A DNA stretch of 64,000 bases, taken from assembly GCA_002633005.1 (NCBI GenBank), contig NMRA01000546.1:219344-283343 (forward strand). Reading direction: 5' to 3'. This stretch comes from Phoronis australis (lineage: Eukaryota; Phoronida; Phoronidae). The stretch's first letter is position 1. Each line of letters begins with the position of its first letter. Positions 34,730 to 45,740 of the stretch are shown one piece after another. The translations under genes were made by a program, and so were the position numbers. The notes under the pieces are model-generated. The model worked only from the letters and a program-made list of their open reading frames with translations, was not told where the DNA came from and did no database searches.

Positions 34730-36192
34730 AAAGTACTGGAAAAAGTATGTCGGCGTAAATTTATTTAGACTGGTGAGAAATGCAGTATTGGCTATGACCC
34801 ATTTCTGGTATGAAGGTACACAGCTTAAAGACTCAAGTTTATACATTGTAAATATTGAGAATTCACTAAGCTTTTCCTTATTACAAGCTCTGCCAATGTT
34901 TTTCACCAATAATTTTCTAGCCACTTGATTATTCGAAACTCGTAGTACTTTGGACGAAACTGTTTTTTGTTCTTAAAAACATCCAGGGACACAAGGGGTA
35001 ACTCCGCCGGCACCTGGCATTACTTAACTCTTACAAAAAACCATTAACGTCCGGAACAGTGCAAAGTGGTTAGTAGGGTGTGTCCTCGGATACAGTGTGT
35101 CACCAGAGGGCGTGGTATTCAAAGGTTTCGACTTAAATCTCATTAGATATGGCGCCTGCGTAGTACTTACAAAGCATTAGACAACTGTTACTCACTAAAA
35201 GGATCATTTCAAAATATAAATAAACACTAAATTCAGTTACTTTTGAGTATATTTGACTGAAATAAAACGGAAATGTATTGTTAAAATTTAAACGTCGCAG
35301 TATCCAGCGTGTATATTTTGTGGCNGCACTAACCTCTTCAACTTCCCCAAACTAAAATCCTTCCCTTCCTGTACTCCACCATCCCCTGGTTTACGGACGC
35401 CCTCAATTTTTGTATCCACCACTAACAGCCACGATAGGAGGGCTGCAAATTCCGGGGATGTAACCATCATGGATTTGAGTAACTGTGAACCAACAAAGCT
35501 TCACGAAGAGTTAGAATAGGCCAGAGTACTGACGGATAGCAGCACGAGAGCTGCCTCAAGTGTGCCTGTGTGAAATTGTACGAATTGCATGAATTAGGCA
35601 AGGCGTTAGTTTGCTCAGCTATGATTAACTTGAAACAAAAAGCTGAGATCGCACCTATAAATCTGCGTTACTTTTACAGTCAATATTCATAATTATACAT
35701 GTTGGGAAAAGTTCATTTAATAAGGGTCATTCTTTGAAGATAGTTTTGACTGGGCGACGTCTCAAGATCCCTGCTTTAGTGCTCTTTGCGTTGTTTCAAT
35801 ATTATCTTGTTGAAACACTGGTAGTCCGGTTTTTTGGGGGGTGAGTAAAATGATATGCAGGGTGTCCCAAATGTAGACACTTCCACTGTCTTTGGGAGTT
35901 GAAATTCAGTGCCCGTGGATCACTGAGATTTTCGGCTTGCTCTCCTGCATGGTTACTCTTCATTTTAAATGTCAGTGTGTGAGGCCGCAGGGGAATGGCA
36001 AACGTATGAGGAACAAAAACACTACTCTAAACAAAAAACTTCAAGGAAGTAAAAAGAAAATAAAATCATTCCAATATTTAATAAACGATACGATGCGTTT
36101 AATTGGATTTATTCAAGGGCTTAAAGTTGTTTTGATCTCATGTTTGTAAATTTAAGCCTCTAAAATTGTTCGTGACAGTGATTAATGCAGGC
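34730..36192. other. No gene recognised; N at 35325
   Basis: Sequence that replaces the region of the exon found at 1833 in the other copy. Several short frames occur, including one at 34701-34928, without recognisable domains or splice support. CAGGGTGTCCCAAATGTAG at 35859 looks like the terminus of a mariner-type element, but no partner terminus was found. A single N marks a join at 35325, here without an obvious duplicate. Confidence 0.4.
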
Positions 36193-36712
36193 TGTAATAT
36201 TCCAGAAACTAGTAAATGTATACTTGTAGCATGATTGGGTAGATTCCAGAAAGTTCTGGCATGTGCTTGAATTGATGAAAAGTTCTAGTTCAATGCATTA
36301 GGCTACACAAGTTTGTATTTGTCAGATCAAGTCAGCAGTTCAAGTCAGATAATCAGAAGAAAAGCAGTTAGAGTTGTAGTTGAGTTGCACTCACAAGAAT
36401 CAGCAGTTACAGCGATAGTCAATAGAAAGCCAGCTGTAGAGACAGCAGTTTATTGAATCGACGTGTGTAACAGTTGCTGAAAGTTTCTCAGAAGTTCATC
36501 ACAAGTCAAAGCTTTGCAGCACCGTCTGGAGTTTGGAACAGTCATTACGTCGGACGTTTTGTCTGAGTAGGCTTGTGATCATACGGTCGTGATTAATAAA
36601 AGATTAACTCAAACTAGTCTTCAGTCTATCGTCGCACCGAAAGCTACTTACACTAGTTAGCAACAACCTGCAACCACCTACTCGCGGTGCAAAACGTGAC
36701 GGAATTGCAACA
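36193..36712 (+). mobile_element. Solo-LTR-like segment (about 520 bp)
   Basis: It starts TGTAATATTCC and ends GGAATTGCAACA, imperfect inverted ends of the TG...CA kind. An AATAAA (in TTAATAAAAG near 36595) is followed by a region resembling R/U5. It has a heat-shock-element triplet at 36244-36256. It differs from the LTR at 38312, so it is not that element's 5' LTR. Target duplications are not seen. It could be a solo LTR of another gypsy family. Confidence 0.35.
36244..36256. promoter_or_regulatory. Heat-shock element in LTR-like segment
   Basis: TTCCAGAAAGTTC has three alternating nTTCn/nGAAn units with exact 2-base spacing, the HSF1-binding consensus. Another partial TTCCAGAA unit lies near 36201. 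Confidence 0.4.
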
Positions 36713-37432
36713 TTTTGTGTCACTTTTTAGAACTGTCCGACTATTATATGCATTAGTATCATTGAGACGTATTTCAGATAAGCAAAATTCGTTTAGTGTC
36801 GTTTGCTATTTGTTTTTCGTTGATGGATCGAATTTTCCCAATGTCAGCCTGTAACTAAGTTCACTGAAGCTTCGTCATTTCGTCTGTCATTCAGTCAATT
36901 TCCATTGATGCATAACCAAGTAAATTAGAATCCAACAAAGTCATTGCAAACCAAATTAACAATTCCCAAAATATGCTTGAAACTCTTAATAGACAGTTGT
37001 GGAGAACATTGAGACGGGGCATTCCTTCGGGTTTGGGGGTTCCCCCACGACATTACACGAACTTATTCGTGTTAAGAATTTTTTCTTATTTGTTTTGGAG
37101 ATATCTATTACGGTTCACGTCTTAAACTCGAACACAAAAGTTCAACTCTTTAATCTGCATTAATGGTTGCGAGTACTTTTGGAACCCCAAAGGACATGTA
37201 GAGATTCATCCGATGTCGTACACCCAACACTCCTTTTGACATGTGCGAGTAATTTCCTTACAAAGAACTCCGAGAGAGTAACGGTCTTCCGTAGAAATAA
37301 TACTCTTGTTATGGTGTGGGGAAAAGTAACATTATTCTAAAAAACAATTAGTTCTCTTGTGTACTTTTGCAATAGTGGTGTTCACACTTTTAAACCTCCT
37401 CCACTTTCGATGACGGCCATAATACAGAACAT

Positions 37433-38210
37433 TATGTGGATGACATTCTGTGCCATAATAAGACCTGGACTGAACAGCTTGCCACCTTGCGAGACACCTT
37501 CCAACGTGTGCGAGAGGCTGAATTAACGATTCGACCTACCAAGTGTTCGTTGGACATGTGGTCGGTGAAGGGCACCTGGCAATGGATGAAGAAAAGTTAA
37601 GGCGATATGCACCACGACCCAGAACGAAGAAACAAGTTCGTTGTTTTCTTGGGTTGGCTGGATACTACAGGAAGTTCATTCCAAACTTTGCTGAAATCGC
37701 CGTCCCGCTTACTAAGCTCACGAAGAAGAAACAGCCTTACACCGTGCAATGGGAAGAAGCTTAGCAGCATGCATTCGACACTCTTCGAGACCTGCTGACG
37801 AGAGCACCCATACTGAGATTATACCTTATTTCAGTAAACCTTTCATTGTTCAGACTGATGCGTCAGATACGGGTATAGGCTGTATTTTGTTGCAGGAGTA
37901 TGATGATGTCAGGTTCGTAGTAGCATTTGCTAGTAAGAAATTGTTACCTCGGGAACGGTATTACACTTTCATAGAGAGGGAATGTTTGACTATTGTATTT
38001 GCTATCAGAAAATTTGCGAAGTACTTGTATGGTAAAGAATTTATCATTCATATTGACCATCAACCCCTGGCTTACATTCAAAAAAGTGAGTTAGTCAATG
38101 GACGCATCAGGAGGTGGGCCTTGTTTTTGCAAAACTATCGATTTAAGGTTCAGGCTATCAAAGGCTCAGAAAATGTTGTTGCCGATTACCTGAGTAGGTT
38201 AGAGTATTGA
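37433..38210 (+). pseudogene. Ty3/gypsy pol fragment: RT end and RNase H, disabled
   Basis: The reverse-transcriptase catalytic YVDD is at 37433-37444. The RT thumb/connection follows (FVGHVV at 37543, FLGLAGYYRKFIPNF), then RNase H with TDASDTGIG, IEREC, HIDHQPL and NVVADYLSR. These are standard gypsy signatures. The reading frame is broken at least three times: a shift near 37540, an in-frame TAG at 37762-37764, and a shift near 37829. The RNase H frame ends with a stop at 38208-38210 only about 85 bases before the polypurine tract, leaving no room for an integrase downstream. The 5' part of pol and gag are missing or unrecognisable. Confidence 0.85.
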
Positions 38211-38293
38211 AGATTCATGAAAATTGGGTAATAGATCTAATTGTTAATCAATATTTAAGCCTTCCATGGTGAGAAAACCTTCAGAAGTATTTT

Positions 38294-38305
38294 CTTGAGG
38301 AGGGG
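38294..38305 (+). other. Polypurine tract of the gypsy element
   Basis: CTTGAGGAGGGG lies 6 bases before the TGTCAGA that opens the LTR. This is the expected place for plus-strand priming in an LTR retrotransposon. Confidence 0.65.
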
Positions 38306-38491
38306 CTTATTTGTCAGAATAAATATTGAATAAGTAATTAGTAAGAATAGGTCCATTTTAAGTTTCCAAAAAATTGTGCATTTGTACTTTAAAATCATGG
38401 GGTCAGACTTGTCGACATGTATTTTAACGTCAAAATCTATTTTTAGACGGTGTTTAAAACTTTGGGTTCTGGGCTCAAAGTACTCTAGAGA

Positions 38492-38504
38492 TTCTAGAAA
38501 ATTC
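38492..38504. promoter_or_regulatory. Heat-shock element 1 in gypsy LTR
   Basis: TTCTAGAAAATTC is a three-unit TTCnnGAAnnTTC array with exact spacing; a partial fourth unit (AGA) follows. Confidence 0.4.
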
Positions 38505-38694
38505 TGAGAACAAATTGTAACAGCCAATAATACGAGTGGACATGATCATGTGGTTTTCATTAGCCAATCACGAAATAAGGAGAATGTTATATTATGGGCT
38601 GAAATCAACAAGATAATTAGATGAGCTATAGTAGTTGAAGCATAAAGACTTGCTACAGTGTACAGAGGAAATTGTACGACAGAGCCATCTCGTA

Positions 38695-38707
38695 GAAGAT
38701 TCTAGAA
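38695..38707. promoter_or_regulatory. Heat-shock element 2 in gypsy LTR
   Basis: GAAGATTCTAGAA is a three-unit GAAnnTTCnnGAA array, 200 bases after the first. Confidence 0.4.
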
Positions 38708-39209
38708 AGGATCTTGGCAAGGGCAAGGATTAACGAAATGGAAGTTAACTAAGAGCTTTTCACTGACATTGTGGGTAGTAAGATATTACCTGAAGTGTTG
38801 CGTCATCAGCCAGAGACTGTGACCAGCAAGAAGAATTGCGGGTAGAAGAAATTGCCTGCAAGTATTGCATCACCAGAGACGGTGACCAGCAAGTACACTG
38901 TTGCTATACAATGTGTGTAGTTCGAAGATTCAGCAACAGGACAGACATCCAACAAGTGGAGAGTCCTAGCTTGGATAGCAGATAAGGCATTTGATTGTTT
39001 TAGTTGTTTAATTAAAGTAATATTTAAAGAGGGCGCTAGCAAAGTCGCTCTTTGTATTTGATTACTTGAATAACAATAGGTTTCATTTGTCTAATTGAGG
39101 TTTATCATATAATAAATTAATTACTGGATTTGATTACTCACTCTCCGTCTACGCACAATCTCAAAGCATAGCTACCTTTTAAACAAACCCACAGTCAAAT
39201 CATCTGACA

Positions 39210-42200
39210 CGAATCAACAACTGGAAATGGAATAGAACATGAAATTTATAGGCTCCCTATTTAATCATAGTTTCCGTGATATATAAAGAAAAACGTCCCA
39301 GGGCCAGGGGCCATATGCATCAAAGTACTTAAAGTAATAGTTGAAAACATTTTCCATTCGGGACAATCTGCAAACATTTGACGCAGGCTGCAGAAAAGAA
39401 GATCAAACGACGTAATCCTTGATCCTGTTTTATGCAACCTTGCTCCTTGGGCTCGCTATAGAAATCAAACATGTACAAGATCTGTTAAATCCCACGTTTT
39501 TACCGTGATGCAAGTTTGTCACAGGCAATTGACATCTCATTTCATTGTGCTTTAAAATCACGTCTGTTTAAACTTAAAAAAAACACCTGACTTAAAAATC
39601 CTGACTGACCCAGGTGTTTTTGAACCCTTTGATTAGCCATGACGTTATGCCTGTCGGATTGTTTAATCTATGCTGATATAATCCTAGGGATCGCTCCATT
39701 TTGAAACATCACTGCGATCTATTGCATGGCAGCACGGAGGCTCTAAAATTAAAATGTTTTGAGTTGTCCAGTACTTTGAAAATTAAAAAGAGTGAAGTTA
39801 AAATACTTTAAATGAATAAATTCAAAGCAAATCAAATATGGACCTACCCGTTGTTTATTTAACCCATAAATACACTATCGAAAGAAAGAAACGCCATAAA
39901 TTATCAACGAGGAAAGTTTAAAAAGTGTCAGTGAATCAGAAAAGCATAAATTTATTAATAGTATTTTTGACATCTCCACCGGCTCTTGTGTTGTTGAGGT
40001 TAATTGATTTACCTGGAAGAGATGCAACTGTACTATTTTTGTGCATTGAATTTTGTTTCGTTTCAGGAAGTTTCAGCCGTCGGAACGGCACTTGCTACAC
40101 ACACGGCATCGAATACAACTGGTAGGAAGGACTTCATTTGCATAGCATGAACCTGAATTATCTTAGTGACGTATACATTGTAAACTGTACCGGGAAAGTG
40201 TTTTTAGCCCAGTTTCTCTAAAAAATTCATGACATCTGAACACTTATCAAAGTCACTTTAGTGGAAGGCAAGTTTTTCAGAAGTATACTCGGAAGATTAC
40301 CAGCCGGACCTACAGTAGAAACATGGTGATCACCGAATTGAATATGACAAGCAGGGATTTTTCGCAGGCAGCGCAAACAAATGTCGTTCCTACCGAAATC
40401 AATCCGGTGTACCTTGCGCCCCAGCGCACTGGAGCGCTTTTTGAATGGAAACCTTGAATTCAGTACCATTATACATGTACAACATTTCAATCTCACCTGC
40501 CATTTTCTTTGACTGTAGTTCTTCACTAATTGCACGGATTCGCCATTTTGCCTCAAAACGAGGTGCTGTGTGTAAACTACACTACAGTAATGGTTTGCCA
40601 TGTTTGGAAACCCTCGCTTTTACGTTTGAGTTGTTATAAGAGGCCTCGTTTAGTAAGCAACAATCATGTTTGCAGCGCCACCTAAATGTGAAACTAGTGA
40701 ATTTTACCTGGACATGCTGGTACACTCCCGAGCATACTCAAAAACACTTGCACCTTTGTCTCTCGTGGTTTTTGCAAGGTCTTGGTGTAGCTTGCTTGTT
40801 TCACTTGAGACTTTGTTTCTGGAACGCCCTCCTGGTCGACCTGCCTGCGCTTCAAAGACGAAGACATCGTGAAACTGAAAGATGGTGAGGCAATTCTATA
40901 CATTATATTCGAAACACGTGAAAACATGTGCTTTGATCCGTACTGCTTAGTACCGCCAAATCTCATGCCAACTCTTGACAGCAAGCCCTAACAATCACCC
41001 AAGTTTGGATTGCCAGCCCACATGGCTATGTAATAGACGGTAAGCTGACTGCTGAAGGGCTGAAATATCCAATAGAGGTTATCAACGTATTTTTAATTAT
41101 CTATGCCAACAGCAATCTGCAGCCATGTTTAAGTCAGTATCTTGATAAATTTCACCAATAAGGACAAGGTTTCAAGTACAAAGTAGTCGAACTTTGTGCA
41201 GTGATGACTTTCCAATAACCAGAAATAAGTGTGGTGTAGACGTAATTGTATAACGTAAGGCACCACGGTAAGGCATGCACATTTCAGGCCAGAGAAGTTT
41301 TATATTAATTATAGTCCATAACCACGTTTTGAGCACAAAGAATGGTACACGCATTTATGTTTCGACTGAACATCAATTTAATGAACGACCGTTAGTAAGG
41401 CAAAACTACATTCTGGCAGTAATCTGAAACGGGATTGTATTATTTAAGTCCAAGAAGCACACGTTGTTAACCCTTATTACATGGTTAGAGGATGTTATCA
41501 TGATCCAAGAAGTACCTACCCTATAACTAATATGCAATCTAATCGAATAAAGCTTAAACAAGCGCGTCATTCACGATTCGCACCCGATGAACACACCGCC
41601 ATTTCGAACTTACCGCGAATCCGGAAGAACCCAGGCTAAGAAAACGCCGTCAATGCGCCTGGAGTAGTGCATGTTACCAGTCTGCAAACGGGGATAAAAT
41701 AATCGGCAGCGCGCCTTCATTTTAATAAAATCAAAATACGGACAATTTCTATCGAATTTGCTGAGGAAATGTGGCGAATAAATTTTGACAGAAATTATTT
41801 TGCCGAACTGGGAACCGCAGCCTATCGGACCTGGTGATTATCGAGACAAGACACTGGCGAACTGCAAAGGCATTTTGCAAGCTGTTTTGTCGAAGTATAA
41901 TGCTCAAATCATAAATGCCGTATACATCCAAAGGTGGTTAGTCCTGTGTCACACTGCCACGGCAGCCCTTAGCTAGCCTCAGTGCCAGCTACCAGTATGA
42001 AGACTATCGTCAAAATACAGCTTGTTAGTAGGCCTATACAGCTTTGCGCCAAAGCTACCATTTGACCTACCTGGTCGCTGGCCACAGCTCTTGCTCAAAC
42101 GAGGTTTATTTAGAACTTGGGGTCTTCTGGCGAACTGTGCAAAGTTGTTGACTTTCAACAGAGATTTTCGCAGACTTTGTTTGAGCTCACCAAGCCTAAA

Positions 42201-45200
42201 AATGGGGGCTGGAATTATTGGGAATGTCAACCTTTTACTGTAACATTCACTGGGTATGTTCAGAGCTATGAATTGCAGACGCTAAATTTTGGTGCTTGCT
42301 GTCTTCTAGTGGATATTTGTCTTGTTTCCTACTTTTTTCGGAGTCCGTGCTTCTCTGACTGAGACAGAACTTTTTCCATTTCTCCAAACATGGGGCTTGT
42401 TCGAGCACATAAGTATGACAAGTCCAATACAAAACATCACTTTTATTCATTAAGCCAAAATTATTCAACCTTTTACCATAACAAGTAACTCAAAATGGAC
42501 AATACTTTACAGCATTTAAGCATTACAATCACTATTCTACAGCAAAAGTCCCCATGATATGAAAGTGGACATACATGTAACTATTACCATGGTGACCGGA
42601 TAGTGGTTCCTTACACCACAATTTGACAAGCATGATTTAAAAAAATAAGAAGTTGCAAAGAACAAGAATTGAAGACTTGAAGCTTCACAATCCAACATAG
42701 CTTATTTCTCAAATTAAGATTCTTCATATCGTTGACTTGATAACCTGAATAAAGAAGCAATAAGTTACAAAACATGACTTGAAAGCAATTTAGTCTCAAA
42801 ATTTAGAAGAATATGAATCATTTTGCGACACCTTACCAAGCCTTGAATAGCAGTTGACAGTTAAACAAAAACATTTCAAAATTATTTCAACTATTTATAA
42901 GCTGAGTGTATGATCACCGGAATGGGAAATTCACAGTAAAATAATTCGAATATAGCTTATATTTTTTGCACAAAAACACGAAAATTGAACAACGTTCCTT
43001 TTTTTGTATCAACTTTAAATCTTCACAAATTACAAAGTAACAGGTTTGAAATGCCTTCCAGTTCACCAGAAGTTGCCAGGTTGTCTTTGCCGCCACAAAT
43101 GAGTCCAACGGGAATTGTGAGCACATTCATCACTTAATAAGTAACAACTGCGAAGCTGAAATTTGGTGAAAACCGTTGAATCGTGCAAAATAGTGAGTAA
43201 AAATATGTTTCACTAAATTTCATCGTTAATTGTAAGCGAAAACAATTTACAAACAGTTTTAAACTCGTAACCTATCCCGCTGTCCTCCAATATGGCCGAC
43301 GCGATCCAAACAAAGAGACCCAAATTTCGCCACAAAAATTGCAATAACTTTACACTGCTTGCCCGATTTTAATATGTTTTCGATTTTTACTAAGTAGAAT
43401 GCACTACCTTTCCGATGATAGCAAAATACTTTGTCAAAACGAAAAAACAAAAAGTGCAAAGCGAAAAAATTGGTTCTACTCATACTGGTTCCTAGGTTCG
43501 ACAGCCCTACGTAAGGAACTAAACACCAATGCTATTTAAACATATTAAGTACGCGTAACACTAAAAAAAATTCAACGACCACTAACTACAAACCAAAAAT
43601 ACACTACATATGCAAGCGAATCAAGAGATATTACTAATAAAACAAAATAATGACTTTTCGAGCAAGCGATAGCACATTCAGTTACAAGGAAAGCGTTCAG
43701 GGCAAGTTCCTGAACTGACGAGCCGGGAAAGTTGGTACGGATATTAACGATGACAGCCGGTGAATATACGCTCACAGAGAAGGGTCAAATACTGTTAAAA
43801 ATCGCTTTTGGCACGAAAGGCGAAAAGAATATAAAGAAAGGGATTCGAACTTATATTTTTATTTAGTGAGTGTTTTTGGATACTGGATCCACATTAACAA
43901 TTTGAGATAAGGACTTTAACTGTAAGCAATAATTTCTCCACACAGTCTGTTTACTTAGCAAAATATCTCCAAATTTTAACATAGATATTTTAACTCCTGA
44001 ACCTAGAAAGAGCTTCATTTTTGAAATTATACTAAGCTGCTATTATTTGGCAGTGTATCAAAAATACGCATTTGTAGCGACACTTTTGCGCTAATAACAA
44101 CGCTACTTTTTGTTTAATGCAGAATGTTCAAGACAACGAGTCTCTGCGGCTATGTTACAGTTTTCTAAGTTACCCTCTCGTGCCCATATCAATCAGCGTT
44201 TTGAGTTTTTTTTCATCAAAACATCAAAAGTCTTTTAGTTGATATTTCCTCATTCTTAATTGTAAAGCTTTAAAGCAAATCTTAACCCAATTTGGAGATC
44301 AATGGATAAAGCACGGTGTGTGAAGGTGTCATATCAATATTTACGAACATATGGCGACGTTAGATAAAAAAGGACACATTTCTAGAGTACTGCTAGACCT
44401 TAAAGAGGGATGGAACTCTAAAACTGCAAGAATTCCTGCGCATTGCCGAATGCGCTCAAAGAAGTCGGACTGACTCGCTTAAATCGGAATTGTTTTTTTT
44501 TAAATTTCAAAGATCAAAGGTCACATTTCCTTACAAGGGCAATTTTTGGAGACTACAGTACGGCACTTCGGTGGCCGGGCTATGGAAATCAAAGGCACGT
44601 GCATGTTACTGAAATTGAGGTGATTGATGCATTAGTCTGAATTCAAGAGTTGTGTTTGAAACTTAAACGTGCGTGGATGTTTTATCGAATTACATTTTAA
44701 CTGTCACCAAGGCCCATTGGTTAGTGGACTTATGAAGCGCTTTGTCTTTTGCCGCTGAAATCTCGGATCAGTTTTGCCAGACCGATGAAGAAAGTACAAT
44801 TACATTAACTAAAATGTTTTCTTCTTTAACTTATTATTTTATAGAGTGAGTTCATGAGCTAAAATATGCAGTCTTTCAGGGGAGTGAGGGCATTTATTGC
44901 TGGCTGCGTTTCCTTTATAAACAAATTTGAACAGCAAACAGGAATCAAAATGTGAATCAAGAAACAATATAACAACAGTTACACACTTAAGCGGTATAAA
45001 TGCGTGTTAAAAAAAACATGGCCGTCGTTCGTCACCGGATTTATATGGTATTCCAGTCACAGAAAATGCTAGACGATTTTCCAATTTCGGCCGAGATGCA
45101 AACAACATTGTGTTCACTAGACGTGCACATTTATATAAAGCAGAGAAAAATATTGTAACACGTTTGGTATTCCCTTATCTGATATTATATATTTTTAACT

Positions 45201-45628
45201 GTTTCATTTGGAATAAACACTTGAGCTACATGTAAGGATTTTAAATAAAAATGGTATGGTTAGCAAAGAGAGTACGTCCTGTGGTTTAACCGCCACCGGC
45301 CTCGCAAAGGGAAAAGACGCACTTGAGACAGTCGAAATATTTTTGATTGAAAAAAATCCAAACAATTGTCTTAGTCTCATCCCCGTAATTCTCTTCAACT
45401 TTGTGGATTACGTTAAAGAGCGATGTGTGGAAATTAAAATAAAATAAAATTAAAAATCGCCGTCAAAATGTATTGCTGTTATTGTATCTTGTGTCTTCTG
45501 TTTTTCAGAAAAAAATAACAAGTGCCATGACATCCAGGGCCAATAACTAAATCAGGGAATGTGCAAACTAGTAAAAACGTCTATCAATACCATTAACATT
45601 CCTAATTCATGTGTCAATATATTTTCAG
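39210..45628. other. Long region before DED B, one weak exon candidate
   Basis: Presumed upstream intron of gene B. The stretch from about 44650 to 45090 is homologous to 8640-9120 before DED A. A 55-bp exon candidate lies at 40067-40121. I see no other domain-like frame; several open frames between 41.7 and 42.4 kb on both strands have no recognisable family. The stretch 42.4-44.4 kb appears empty. Confidence 0.4.
40067..40121 (+). CDS. Weak linker exon candidate before DED B
   Basis: Acceptor TTTCGTTTCAG and donor GTAGGA enclose 55 bp reading EVSAVGTALATHTASNTT, phase 0 in and phase 1 out, as the 61-bp linker exons do before DED A. It has a similar Ser/Thr/Ala-rich disordered character but no clear sequence match. 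It is in the right phase to join the DED exon at 45629. Confidence 0.25.
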
Positions 45629-45740
45629 AAGCACGGAGAGACCGAGCAGAACTTCATTACGTGCTACTACTGAAGGTTGCTGGCGGAATCATTGACCGTG
45701 ATTTTGAAAGTCTAAAGACCTTCTGTGGTGTTTGGATTGA
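45629..45740 (+). CDS. Death effector domain, N-terminal half (copy B)
   Basis: A 112-bp exon with acceptor ATATATTTTCAG and donor GTAAGA, phase 1 in, phase 2 out, identical in length and phase to 9643-9754. It encodes AELHYVLLLKVAGGIIDRDF followed by ESLKTFCGVWI, the DED helix 1-3 pattern. The junction to 48392 restores Glu. Amino-acid identity to copy A is only a little over half, so this duplication is old compared with the near-identical ZU5 flanks. Confidence 0.75.

Larger units (their letters stand above)
38312..39209 (+). mobile_element. 3' LTR of the gypsy element, 898 bp
   Basis: It opens with TGTCAGA and closes with TCTGACA, perfect 7-bp inverted termini, directly after the polypurine tract. 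AATAAA at 39111-39116 could serve as polyadenylation signal. An internal direct repeat (CCAGAGAC.GTGACCAGCAAG) occurs at about 38811 and 38872, and an AAAGAG/CTCTTT stem near 39026-39053. Two heat-shock-element triplets are present. No matching 5' LTR was found upstream, so the element is 5'-truncated. Confidence 0.7.

Noticed and set aside
34701-34928. 75-codon frame beginning at the breakpoint of the duplication
   Set aside because: I considered a piggyBac-like fragment because of YWKKYVG, but no catalytic motif or further similarity is present.
35859-35878. Mariner-type terminus CAGGGTGTCCCAAATG
   Set aside because: No inverted partner or transposase fragment was found within several kb, so no element could be delimited.
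36193-38311. 36193-36712 as the 5' LTR of the gypsy element
   Set aside because: Its sequence and ends differ from the LTR at 38312-39209; the two LTRs of one element should match. It is kept only as a separate LTR-like segment.
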